From the NCBI GenBank assembly GCA_015491055.1, contig WFWP01000024.1, positions 1 to 11,433 on the forward strand: a stretch of 11,433 bases of DNA. The letters run 5' to 3'. The stretch comes from Patescibacteria group bacterium. Its GTDB lineage: Bacteria > Patescibacteriota > Minisyncoccia > Phycocordibacterales > UBA2100. Below the pieces are notes generated by a model, which was not told where the DNA came from, made no database searches, and saw only the letters and a list, made by a program, of their open reading frames with translations. The first letter of the stretch is position 1. Every line of letters begins with the position of its first letter. The position numbers and the translations under genes were made by a program. This document shows, in pieces, positions 5,425 to 11,433 of the stretch.

Positions 5425-7287
5425 TCATACTTCAATCGCTCCCCCGCCTTCTTGTTCCAAAGCTTTGAGTTGTTCTTGTTTGGCCTTTTTAATCGCCAAA
5501 ATTTGAGACGGGTCGCTTGTGATTATTTGATCTTCCGTGTAGCTCGCAATAACTTTAATCGCGACATGTTTTAAACCGGCAAAGAATATACCTTCACCCA
5601 CATCACTTTCAAGTAACAAGTATTTTTCTTCATCGGACAATTTGAAAGTTTCTTGAATAAGATTTATTGATACGGGAGATTGTCTCAACAATATTTGAAT
5701 TGATGAGTTCGTAAGCATGGCTTTGCCATATTTTGATCCGAGAAAGTCCGCAACATCTTGGGTTATTGTCGCAAGACCGAGGTAATATTTACGACCTCGT
5801 TTCGCTATTCCGTACAAGAAGCTTGCGGTATCATCACTTTTCATCATCCACCATGCCTCATCAACAACCAATATTCGTTTTTTTAGAGTTTTTCTAACCA
5901 TGTTCCAAACATGGTGCATGATTATATACATTGCCACGGGTTTCAATTCATCTTCCATATCGCGCACCGAAAACACTATCAATCTCTTGTTCATGTCCAC
6001 ATTTGTAGGTTTGTTCATAAAACCGCTCCAAGTTCCTTTCGTGTATTTGGTAAGTCTTTGAACCAGACTTTCAGACCCTTCCATTCCCGACAAGACCAAC
6101 TCAAAGTCCGACAAAAGAGGGGGCTCTATGTTTGTGAAGTCGCTGTCTCCGTGAATGTCTTTCAGCGCATATGTTTCCGTAATGGCTTTGTCTATTATTG
6201 AATCTTCTTCCGGAGTCAATCCTCCAAGCATTATTCTGAATAATCCAACCAAGTTTATTATATTTGAACGCAACACGTCTGCGGGATTTTCATCTTCTCT
6301 CGGTATGGGCAAATCAAAAGGATTTATATGGTGTTCGCTGGAAAGGGTTATGTTGAAGTATCTTCCTCCCGTTGTTTCCGCAAGGTATTCGTATTCTCTT
6401 TCCGGGTCAATAATTATTATGTCGGCATCAAACATGAGACTTCTGAGTATTTCCAATTTCATCATATAGCTTTTACCCGCTCCCGATTTCGCAAATACCA
6501 CGGAATTGTAGTTTTCCAAGGAAAAACGATCAAAAAGCACCAAACTGGAATTGTGTCTGTTTATTCCGTACAATATCCCTCTATCGGAAGTCAGGTCAAA
6601 TGATACGAACGGAAAAATACTGGATAGAGGATCCGAATTCAGTTTTGATAAAACTTTCAGTTGATCATTTGCCAAAGGCAATACGCTGTTTAGCCCTTGC
6701 TCTTGTTGAAAAAGCGCAGGTTTGAGATAAATTAGTCGCGCTTCCAAAATGGAGCGAATTTCCGTTTCTATTTTGTCTATTTCTTCCCTGGTATCGCCGT
6801 AAATCGTGATGTACAAACCCACATCAAACAGTTTTTCTTGCGCTTGTTGCAATCTGTCTCTTAAATATTCTATATCCGCGTAAGCGGTATCCAATTTAGG
6901 ATCTCTCACCAGCCCTTTGCTCTCCCTTATCATAATTTGACTTTCAATTTCGGCGACGCGTTTTTGAAATTTTCTCAACACTTCGGTTGTATCCAACGGG
7001 TGCACATGTATGGCAATATCAAACATTTTGTCCAAGTTTATAATCGGGGAAAACCATCCCGTAGTCAAAAATCTCGGATATGAAATCACAAAAAAGGTGC
7101 GCGCCATTTTATCTCCCAAACTCAAATTTTTAGGTGTTATTTGCAATGCGCTCGGGGCGATGACATCTTGCAGTTTCAAAACACCTTCTTGATATATTTC
7201 CGCGGGTAAAACCGGCATCAAATCAATATCTTTTTTGTTTTTTTTGTTTCCCGCAAAAGCGTTTTTCAAATCATCCAAAAAACCCAT
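5425..7287 (-). CDS. virB4: VirB4/TraC-family type IV secretion ATPase
   Basis: This is the cytoplasmic motor ATPase expected of a conjugation-like or type IV secretion machine, energising assembly or substrate transfer at the inner face of the membrane. With the ATG at 7287 it has 620 residues. The first 250 or so match a VirB4/TraC N-terminal region, including the ARTFFVISYPRFLTTGW stretch (62-78) and a coiled, charged helix (about 105-155). The ATPase core shows Walker A AKSGAGKS (266-273), a DPEREY strand (294-299), Walker B VVDEAWWMM (474-482) and the later RGRKYYLGLATITQD motif (497-511). All catalytic motifs look intact. A TTG at 7308 would add seven residues and is less likely. The C-terminus is Lys/Gln/Glu-rich. 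It lies downstream of the PrgI-like and VirB4-N-like genes. Confidence 0.93.
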   Translation of the reverse strand: MGFLDDLKNAFAGNKKNKKDIDLMPVLPAEIYQEGVLKLQDVIAPSALQITPKNLSLGDKMARTFFVISYPRFLTTGWFSPIINLDKMFDIAIHVHPLDTTEVLRKFQKRVAEIESQIMIRESKGLVRDPKLDTAYADIEYLRDRLQQAQEKLFDVGLYITIYGDTREEIDKIETEIRSILEARLIYLKPALFQQEQGLNSVLPLANDQLKVLSKLNSDPLSSIFPFVSFDLTSDRGILYGINRHNSSLVLFDRFSLENYNSVVFAKSGAGKSYMMKLEILRSLMFDADIIIIDPEREYEYLAETTGGRYFNITLSSEHHINPFDLPIPREDENPADVLRSNIINLVGLFRIMLGGLTPEEDSIIDKAITETYALKDIHGDSDFTNIEPPLLSDFELVLSGMEGSESLVQRLTKYTKGTWSGFMNKPTNVDMNKRLIVFSVRDMEDELKPVAMYIIMHHVWNMVRKTLKKRILVVDEAWWMMKSDDTASFLYGIAKRGRKYYLGLATITQDVADFLGSKYGKAMLTNSSIQILLRQSPVSINLIQETFKLSDEEKYLLLESDVGEGIFFAGLKHVAIKVIASYTEDQIITSDPSQILAIKKAKQEQLKALEQEGGGAIEV

Positions 7288-7312
7288 ATGGCATATATTA
7301 TCAGACAATGCA

Positions 7313-7321
7313 ATTATATCA
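7313..7321 (-). promoter_or_regulatory. Putative extended -10 (TGATATAAT) for virB4
   Basis: On the minus strand TGA directly precedes a perfect TATAAT, 25 nt before the ATG at 7287, predicting a leader of about 18 nt. No -35 match is evident. Together with the hairpin at 7405-7436 it suggests that virB4 can be transcribed separately from the genes before it. Confidence 0.45.
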
Positions 7322-7404
7322 TGTAAATTCGCGCGGTATTGTTTCCGTTTTACGTTTTTCGCAAATATTCAGGCAAATTACACGCAAACCCATTGTATTT
7401 GTTA

Positions 7405-7436
7405 TGACGCGACGGTTTTAGGTAGACGTCGCATCA
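7405..7436 (-). terminator. Hairpin between the VirB4-N-like gene and virB4
   Basis: On the minus strand TGATGCGACG pairs with CGTCGCGTCA around a 12-nt loop. All ten positions pair, one as a U-G wobble, and the stem is GC-rich for this genome. It starts 12 nt after the stop codon of the VirB4-N-like gene, where a terminator or an mRNA 3'-end stabiliser would sit. No U run follows on the minus strand, so it is not a classical intrinsic terminator. Confidence 0.45.
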
Positions 7437-7448
7437 CTTCATTTACCG

Positions 7449-8105
7449 TTAAAGTTTCACATTATCACCGGGCTTCATGGGTTGATCCAATTCTCCCGGA
7501 TTGAATATTTTGTAAAGCAGTTCAACAACTTCTTCCGTTCCCAATTGAACGGATCTGATACCCGATCGTATTAGCCCTTGTTGGACTATCGCAACCCTTT
7601 GTTCAAGTTGGGTTAAATTTTCTTCAAATGTCATACTCTCCGTCAATTTGTTTTTTTTGCTTGATGACCAAGGAAATGAAAAACCGGATTTTGACAAATC
7701 AAGAGCCGCCGGAGTATAAGGAACTATAACAAAGAATAATTTTGTCATAATATTTGCCGCTTCCGTAAAGCTTTTTACGAATTCTATATATTCTCTTATT
7801 TGTATGCGCATAAGCTCGTCTATGGTCTCCGTAAGTCTTTCTTCAAGAATTCTCAAATACGGTCTTATGTCCAATCTCCTGCTTTGTACGGAGATTTGCA
7901 CGGAAAAATCAAGTGAATTGAGAAAATTTTGAAATTGCATAATAAAAGCGTTTTGTTCATCTTCGCTTTTTAATGCAAAATTTAACGAACTTGTCATCAG
8001 TATTGCGCGCAATCCCCCGTCTTTCAATATTACTATACCGTCCCGCACTTCTTTAACCGGTACGAATTCTTGTGACGGTGAAGATTTTGTTTTTGCATTC
8101 GGCAT
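7449..8105 (-). CDS. TraC/VirB4 N-terminal-domain-like protein
   Basis: This 218-residue protein resembles the stand-alone TraC/VirB4 N-terminal-like proteins found before VirB4 in CPR genomes. The recognisable part is FVPVKEVRDGIVILKDGGLRAIL (14-36, beta strands), then SSLNFALKSEDEQNAFIMQFQNFLNSLDF (39-67), followed by amphipathic helices (about 78-120) and the strand TKLFFVIVPYTP. It has no Walker motifs, so it cannot be an ATPase by itself. It may dock the motor onto the membrane protein PrgI or pair with VirB4; this is inferred from position between the two genes. There is no signal peptide or membrane helix. The ATG at 8105 comes 31 nt after the PrgI-like gene, so co-transcription is likely. 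No ribosome binding site is visible. Confidence 0.75.
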   Translation of the reverse strand: MPNAKTKSSPSQEFVPVKEVRDGIVILKDGGLRAILMTSSLNFALKSEDEQNAFIMQFQNFLNSLDFSVQISVQSRRLDIRPYLRILEERLTETIDELMRIQIREYIEFVKSFTEAANIMTKLFFVIVPYTPAALDLSKSGFSFPWSSSKKNKLTESMTFEENLTQLEQRVAIVQQGLIRSGIRSVQLGTEEVVELLYKIFNPGELDQPMKPGDNVKL

Positions 8106-8136
8106 ACCGATAATGTTAATTGTTTTGGAAATTATA

Positions 8137-8592
8137 TTATATGGAATTTAATATGTTTTCTTTCGCTATGTTTTGCGCCGTGCGCGCTCTTTTTATGTTT
8201 TCATTTATATCCAAATTCCACGCTATGTCTTTTATGTTGCTTTTTGTGATATCCGGCATTTCAACGGGGTTTTGTTGCGACGGATACTTAATTTTTTTCT
8301 TATTCGGTTTTTGATGAGTTTTTTTCCATAAATATAATTTTGTTCTTATGGAATAATAAAATGCGGCTTCAAGTATGTTTATAAAAGGTTGACTGTTTAT
8401 TTTATAAAACGCAAGAGCCAAGGATAACGATCCTACCAAAATGACAACCATTATATTCAAACCCTTTGGTAGAGTGCTTAAAGCGGCATACGAAGCGCCT
8501 ACTCCTCCCAACAAATATATAAATTGCTTAAAGGTTAAAGGCCCTATTATTTTATCTTCAACATCTTGAAATTTTGGAACCGGATATTGCAT
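8137..8592 (-). CDS. PrgI-family membrane protein
   Basis: PrgI-family proteins are small inner-membrane parts of Gram-positive and CPR type IV secretion-like systems, comparable in place to VirB3. The family signature is at the N-terminus: QYPVPKFQDVEDKIIGPLTFKQFIYLLGG (2-30). Two closely spaced membrane helices follow (about 23-40 and 46-63), then a NPFIN-like turn (SQPFINILEAAFYY, 67-80) and a basic cytoplasmic tail (about 84-151). The length of 151 residues fits, with a longer tail than the shortest members. The ATG at 8590-8592 is the natural start because the family motif begins right after it. A TGTTAAAAT element lies 14 nt upstream, and the VirB4-N-like gene follows after 31 nt. Confidence 0.85.
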   Translation of the reverse strand: MQYPVPKFQDVEDKIIGPLTFKQFIYLLGGVGASYAALSTLPKGLNIMVVILVGSLSLALAFYKINSQPFINILEAAFYYSIRTKLYLWKKTHQKPNKKKIKYPSQQNPVEMPDITKSNIKDIAWNLDINENIKRARTAQNIAKENILNSI

Positions 8593-8606
8593 ACTTCGCG
8601 TACATT

Positions 8607-8615
8607 ATTTTAACA
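8607..8615 (-). promoter_or_regulatory. Putative extended -10 (TGTTAAAAT) for the PrgI-like gene
   Basis: TGT directly precedes TAAAAT on the minus strand, 14 nt before the ATG at 8592; the same nonamer occurs before the Ig-repeat gene at 4682-4690. The 82-nt gap before it separates this gene from the two small genes upstream. No -35 is evident. Confidence 0.35.
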
Positions 8616-8674
8616 TAACATATTTACAAGGCATATCACAATTCGCAAAGTTCGCTATCGTGTCATATATAATG

Positions 8675-9187
8675 TCAATCATCAATAGGTTCAAGATAGG
8701 GGTCATTATTGTCGGGATATTTTTTGGGTGTTTTAGGAGTGTACACATCCGGGTCGGTCGGAGCGTGCATAAACTTTGATATATCTATTTGCGTTTCGCT
8801 TTTTTGATTTGTTAGGTCATTTGTATGGGTATTGTTCTCGTCGCCAACGGATTCAATAATGTTTTTTGAGTCTCCAACGGCATTTTTCAATTGATCTTTT
8901 ATGGGTCCGAAAATTATTTCTCCGGCGGCGTTTGTGATTTGTGTTGCTTTTTCAAGGGGTATACCGACTCTTTTGGAAATTGTTTCAGGGAGATCATCGG
9001 GGTTTGTTATACCCAACAAGGCCATCATTATTTCATTTTCCAAAATAATCCATTTATCAAGGTGCAGTTTATGCACTTCCGCCAATTTCCTCAATTTTGA
9101 TTGAACATCTGCGTCGGTTATCGCCTTTTGCAAAACCTTCGGCAGTGCCATGAATGCATCTTTGATTATTTGATCCGTGTCACTCAT
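8675..9187 (-). CDS. Conserved small protein of the secretion-like locus, unknown function
   Basis: This is a 170-residue soluble protein with no signal peptide or membrane helix. Residues 1-103 look helical and resemble a family of small CPR proteins by pattern (ALPKVLQKAI, LLGITNPDDLPETISKRVGIPLEKATQI, IIFGPIKDQL); I cannot name a domain. Residues 104-170 are low-complexity, rich in Asn, Asp, Thr and Pro, and end acidic (EPIDD). The ATG at 9187 is preferred over a TTG at 9223. It overlaps the stop of the gene before it in ATGAGTGA (8 nt), a typical arrangement for translational coupling. The RVGIPLEKA segment (73-81) closely matches a segment of the 525-aa membrane protein two genes upstream. 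Confidence 0.75.
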   Translation of the reverse strand: MSDTDQIIKDAFMALPKVLQKAITDADVQSKLRKLAEVHKLHLDKWIILENEIMMALLGITNPDDLPETISKRVGIPLEKATQITNAAGEIIFGPIKDQLKNAVGDSKNIIESVGDENNTHTNDLTNQKSETQIDISKFMHAPTDPDVYTPKTPKKYPDNNDPYLEPIDD

Positions 9188-9515
9188 GTTCTTTTGTGTT
9201 TTTTGAGCGCATTTTAAATTCAATAATTGTTCTGATTGTAATTTGTTCTATTATTTTATGCGCGTTCGGCACATGTTCTACGATTATGTTGTTAATATCA
9301 TTTATTTTGTTTTTCGCAACCAATTCATCAATTTGTTTAAATACATCGTCAGGCAACAAATTCATCATTTCCAGCGTGATTCTTTCCATTATTATCATGC
9401 TTAATTTTGATATTATTTCATCTTGTTCGGATTCAGAAAGGTGTTCAATACCCAATTCATTCGCAAACCTTTCGCGGAGTTGTTTTTTGGAAGGTATTTT
9501 GATTGTGTGAGGCAT
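9180..9515 (-). CDS. Small DUF5663-like protein
   Basis: This 111-residue, mostly helical, cytoplasmic protein resembles the short CPR proteins annotated as DUF5663, going by pattern and not by search. The helix-turn FANELGIEHLSESEQDEIISKLSMIIMERITLEMMNLLPDDVFKQIDELV (18-67) has the expected LGIExL-x6-I spacing, and HVPNAHKIIEQITIRTIIEFK (85-105) fits the family's later helix. No membrane segment, cysteine or catalytic motif is visible. The function is unknown. The ATG at 9515 lies 6 nt after a TGGTATAAT extended -10, and no Shine-Dalgarno motif is present. The stop overlaps the start of the next gene, so the two proteins are probably made together and may act as partners. Confidence 0.7.
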   Translation of the reverse strand: MPHTIKIPSKKQLRERFANELGIEHLSESEQDEIISKLSMIIMERITLEMMNLLPDDVFKQIDELVAKNKINDINNIIVEHVPNAHKIIEQITIRTIIEFKMRSKNTKEHE

Positions 9516-9521
9516 GTTTTG

Positions 9522-9530
9522 ATTATACCA
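9522..9530 (-). promoter_or_regulatory. Extended -10 promoter (TGGTATAAT), likely leaderless
   Basis: On the minus strand TGG directly precedes a perfect TATAAT, and only CAAAAC separates it from the ATG at 9515. A normal start 7 nt after the box would fall on the A of ATG. No -35 or Shine-Dalgarno motif is visible. A second perfect TATAAT lies upstream at 9578-9583. This is the strongest promoter candidate in the window. Confidence 0.55.
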
Positions 9531-9590
9531 TGGTTTTTAATTTTTTGTTTTCCGTATTTTTATAAAGGCGCAAGACCATTATAATATGAA

Positions 9591-9646
9591 TTTTTCCTTC
9601 CTTAAACTCTTAATATTTTATAAATGAAGGTTTAAGGAAAGAAAAA
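9591..9646. other. Long hairpin with 17-bp arms
   Basis: The arm TTTTTCCTTCCTTAAAC (9591-9607) is complementary to GTTTAAGGAAAGAAAAA (9630-9646) at 16 of 17 positions, with a 22-nt loop. The stem is AT-rich with a purine strand and a pyrimidine strand. It lies between repeat copy 2 and the promoter of the small-protein gene. It might end transcripts from the 525-aa gene, form an RNA leader, or bind a protein; there is no clean U run after it on the minus strand. Confidence 0.6.
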
Positions 9647-9666
9647 GTTTGGTATGACTCATGGTG

Positions 9667-9733
9667 GCGAATTGTTTGGAGATGTTACATTGCAACAGAG
9701 GTATTGTCTCAAATTGTGTGTAAAGTTATATAC
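9667..9733 (-). repeat. Dispersed intergenic repeat, copy 2
   Basis: This is the partner of 5307-5373: 57 of 67 bases are identical, ungapped. The 19-bp perfect core is at 9709-9727. It begins 12 nt after the stop of the 525-aa gene, closer than copy 1 is to virB4 (51 nt). Similarity fades quickly outside these limits, apart from a short CAT match just before. No third copy was found by eye elsewhere in the window on either strand. Confidence 0.75.
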
Positions 9734-9745
9734 GCTTTTGTACCT

Positions 9746-11323
9746 TTACAAATGTTGTTTCCAATCCATTGACGGACCGTTTATTGACGATCCTTCCGGC
9801 AACCCCCCGTCGGTTAAACATAAGGTATCAAAATCTTCGGAAGTTATATTCCAATTTGCAAATCCACCAAGTCTTCTCATGAACTCTTCCAAACCAAGCG
9901 TGAAATTGCGCGCAATACGCGTGTTGTCTGTTGTTCCGACTTGTTGCGCATCGGCAATAAACCAATTTGAAATCATATCTGCCCAAGATGATATTTTGTT
10001 AATTACACTTTCCGCATTCCACCATGTTGTTGCGCCGGCAATAAGAAATGCCGCTCCAATTTGCACTCTTCTTTGCCATCGGAATTGTCTTTCTTCTCCT
10101 TCTTCAATATATTTTCGCAAATCAGCAACGGTTATATGTTTTTCTCGTTTTTTGGGAAGTGTTCTACCATTGTCTATTCTCATGTGTTCAAGTATTTTTC
10201 TGAAAAAGTTGGAGTTTTTTTCAGGGTGTAAGAATCCTTCATCTGATATCCGTTTTATAACATTATGCACTCCCGCAACCATGGCTTGTTCGCGCGCAGT
10301 GTACATTGTAAAGTAATTGACAATACCCGAACTTAACCAATATGTAAGCACGGCAACAATAACGGGGATTAGAGATGGCAATACCATTGTTGACAATGCG
10401 GTCAAATTAACCAGCTTATACGCAACAAACGCGGAAGCTGTGGGTATGCCGATTCTTTTTGCATATAAAGAGATTCTTTTAAATGGGTGAAATTGATCAA
10501 TAACATATTCATCTGACCCTGATATACTCCTAGTGCTTATTTGTGCAAAATTTTTCTCTGATAATCCATTTATGAACCCATTGATTATATGTTGAATATA
10601 CCATTCTGTCCATGAGTTGACTTTTATTTCCATTCTCGCTATAGCTTTCGCTTTTCCTTTTTCTGTAAGTTCATCCGGGTCTTCTCCGGTCAGTTTTTCA
10701 TGCAAAAGCAAGTAAGCGTATTGATGCGCTTGCGACATTTCGTTCAATACTCGGCGCAAGTTTTTTTCTTTCCAGTATTCAGAATTGTTATTTATGCGTG
10801 TTTCAGGTTTTTTAGAATCGTTTTTTATGCGTGTTTTAGGTTTTATGGTTGACAGACGCACTTGCATCTCCTCAATTGAAGCATCTGGATCTGTGTTATA
10901 ATTTGCTCCAACTTTGGGTAATTTTTTGGGACTTCCACTTTTTGCATGTTTTGTGTATGACAGGGCATTTTTGCTTTCAAGCAAATCTATACTATGTAAC
11001 AATCCCGACCATGTGAATACGATATCCAATGCTTTTTCAATAGGTATACCTTCCCTCGTTAAAACCTTTTCCAATTCTATTGCGTGTTCTGATATCAATC
11101 CTATATTTATTTGTTTGTTTGGTGATTCTTGTGCTTGACCCAGTATATGTTGCGCGGATTTGTGGAGTATATTTTTAATTTCTTCTCTGCTTGCATCGTC
11201 TGTTATGTTGTCGTCTATTGCGTTGCTTATAACTTCAAATCCGGTATGGTATTGATCAGGGAACACAAACGGCGTTTGCGCTTTTTCTTGTTTTGGGGTC
11301 TTGTGTGGTATTGAATCATTCAT
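9746..11323 (-). CDS. Membrane protein of unknown function in the secretion-like locus
   Basis: I do not recognise this 525-residue protein. In order: a polar N-terminus; helical segments (about 30-115) including LTREGIPIEKALDI (88-101), which resembles part of the 170-aa neighbour; a basic linker (about 125-185) with a two-copy 11-residue repeat (KPKTRIKNDSK, KPETRINNNSE); a helical region (185-255); two adjacent hydrophobic segments (about 294-338); a charged cytoplasmic-type stretch (345-418); a third hydrophobic segment (about 420-436) rich in Ala and Trp; and a C-terminal domain rich in Asn, Gly and Asp. It has one cysteine, near the end. The ATG at 11323 is chosen over a TTG at 11332. 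A VirB6-like role is possible because none is otherwise visible, but three helices and a long soluble N-terminus do not fit well. Confidence 0.7.
   Translation of the reverse strand: MNDSIPHKTPKQEKAQTPFVFPDQYHTGFEVISNAIDDNITDDASREEIKNILHKSAQHILGQAQESPNKQINIGLISEHAIELEKVLTREGIPIEKALDIVFTWSGLLHSIDLLESKNALSYTKHAKSGSPKKLPKVGANYNTDPDASIEEMQVRLSTIKPKTRIKNDSKKPETRINNNSEYWKEKNLRRVLNEMSQAHQYAYLLLHEKLTGEDPDELTEKGKAKAIARMEIKVNSWTEWYIQHIINGFINGLSEKNFAQISTRSISGSDEYVIDQFHPFKRISLYAKRIGIPTASAFVAYKLVNLTALSTMVLPSLIPVIVAVLTYWLSSGIVNYFTMYTAREQAMVAGVHNVIKRISDEGFLHPEKNSNFFRKILEHMRIDNGRTLPKKREKHITVADLRKYIEEGEERQFRWQRRVQIGAAFLIAGATTWWNAESVINKISSWADMISNWFIADAQQVGTTDNTRIARNFTLGLEEFMRRLGGFANWNITSEDFDTLCLTDGGLPEGSSINGPSMDWKQHL
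10781..10846 (-). repeat. Tandem 33-bp repeat inside the 525-aa gene
   Basis: Two adjacent 33-bp units (10781-10813 and 10814-10846) differ at 4 positions. Being a multiple of three, the duplication keeps the frame and gives two 11-residue units with the pattern KPxTRIxNxS in a basic linker. The few differences suggest a fairly recent duplication. Confidence 0.7.
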
Positions 11324-11331
11324 TATATGCA

Positions 11332-11340
11332 ATTATAACA
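11332..11340 (-). promoter_or_regulatory. Extended -10 (TGTTATAAT) before the 525-aa gene
   Basis: TGT directly precedes a perfect TATAAT on the minus strand, 8 nt before the ATG at 11323. The predicted transcript start is within 2 nt of the start codon. The element lies in the 26-nt gap after the gene that enters from the right edge. No Shine-Dalgarno motif is seen. Confidence 0.5.
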
Positions 11341-11349
11341 CCTTTATTT

Positions 11350-11433
11350 TCACTTATTTTCTTCTTCTTCTTTTCTTTCTTCGTTTATTTTTTTGACAGC
11401 TGATTCGGTTTGCGCATCGGCTTGGGCAACATC
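11350..11433 (-). CDS. C-terminal end of an unknown gene (partial)
   Basis: An open frame enters from the right edge and ends at a TGA (11350-11352). The 27 visible residues (DVAQADAQTESAVKKINEERK, then EEEENK) are highly charged and helical, without hydrophobic stretches. That looks like a coding tail and not chance sequence, and it ends 26 nt before the 525-aa gene on the same strand. Too little is present to name a family; it is probably another member of the secretion-like locus. Confidence 0.55.
   Translation of the reverse strand, partial: DVAQADAQTESAVKKINEERKEEEENK

Noticed and set aside
5275..5574. Plus-strand open frame covering the palindromes, repeat copy 1 and the end of virB4
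   Set aside because: A third of it is antisense to virB4 and the rest is repeat and palindrome sequence; the repeat shows no codon-like pattern of changes.
7336..7345. Possible third copy of the dispersed repeat (GTATTGTTTC, identical to 5341-5350)
   Set aside because: Only 10 bases match; flanking sequence does not align, so this is within chance for AT-rich gaps.
7448..7449. VirB4-N-like protein and VirB4 being one gene broken by a frameshift
   Set aside because: The two are separated by more than 160 nt with a hairpin and promoter-like box, and VirB4 already has its own full N-terminal region, so these are two genes.
9654..10316. Long plus-strand open frame (220 codons) opposite the end of the 525-aa gene
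   Set aside because: Most of it is antisense to the well-formed minus-strand gene, its product is low in charged residues and shows no family features, and repeat copy 2 is read in a different phase from the frame through copy 1.

Overview
The window looks like part of an AT-rich genome from the Candidate Phyla Radiation (Patescibacteria), probably a Parcubacteria-like lineage. This is inferred from protein families and was not checked by database search. Evidence: a compact rpmH-rnpA-yidC block; a Gram-positive/CPR-style short YidC; and a cluster of PrgI-like, VirB4-like and two-helix pilin-like proteins accompanied by small conserved proteins of the kind seen in CPR genomes. TGA is used as a stop codon (for example at the end of rpmH and yidC), so the recoded TGA=Gly code of Gracilibacteria and Absconditabacteria does not apply.

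Left part (1-1271, plus strand): ribosomal protein L34, the RNase P protein (overlapping L34) and the YidC membrane insertase. In many bacteria this block lies close to the replication origin. No dnaA gene or clear DnaA-box cluster is visible in the few bases upstream.

Right part (1402-11433, minus strand, convergent with yidC): a type IV secretion/conjugation-like locus. In transcription order it holds the tail of an unknown gene; a 525-aa membrane protein of unknown function; two small predicted soluble proteins translated with an 8-bp overlap; a PrgI-like membrane protein; a separate protein resembling a VirB4/TraC N-terminal domain; a full VirB4/TraC-type ATPase; a small basic-tailed membrane protein; a secreted protein with Ig-like repeats; a membrane-anchored beta-propeller-like protein; and a VirB2-like two-helix protein with a long cysteine-rich tail. 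The ATPase, PrgI and pilin-like proteins would form the cytoplasmic motor and membrane core. The Ig, propeller and Cys-rich proteins would face outside and could contact another cell or a substrate. No relaxase, VirD4-type coupling protein or clear VirB6 is in the window.

The gaps carry unusual structure. A 67-bp non-coding repeat (about 85% identical, same orientation) occurs at 5307-5373 and 9667-9733, each time just after a minus-strand gene and before a gap with inverted repeats and a promoter-like TATAAT. One gap has three perfect 12-bp palindromes in 35 bp, another a 17-bp-stem hairpin. Several genes have a perfect or near-perfect (extended) -10 box 6-8 nt before the start codon and no Shine-Dalgarno sequence, suggesting leaderless transcripts. 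No gap exceeds 300 bases.
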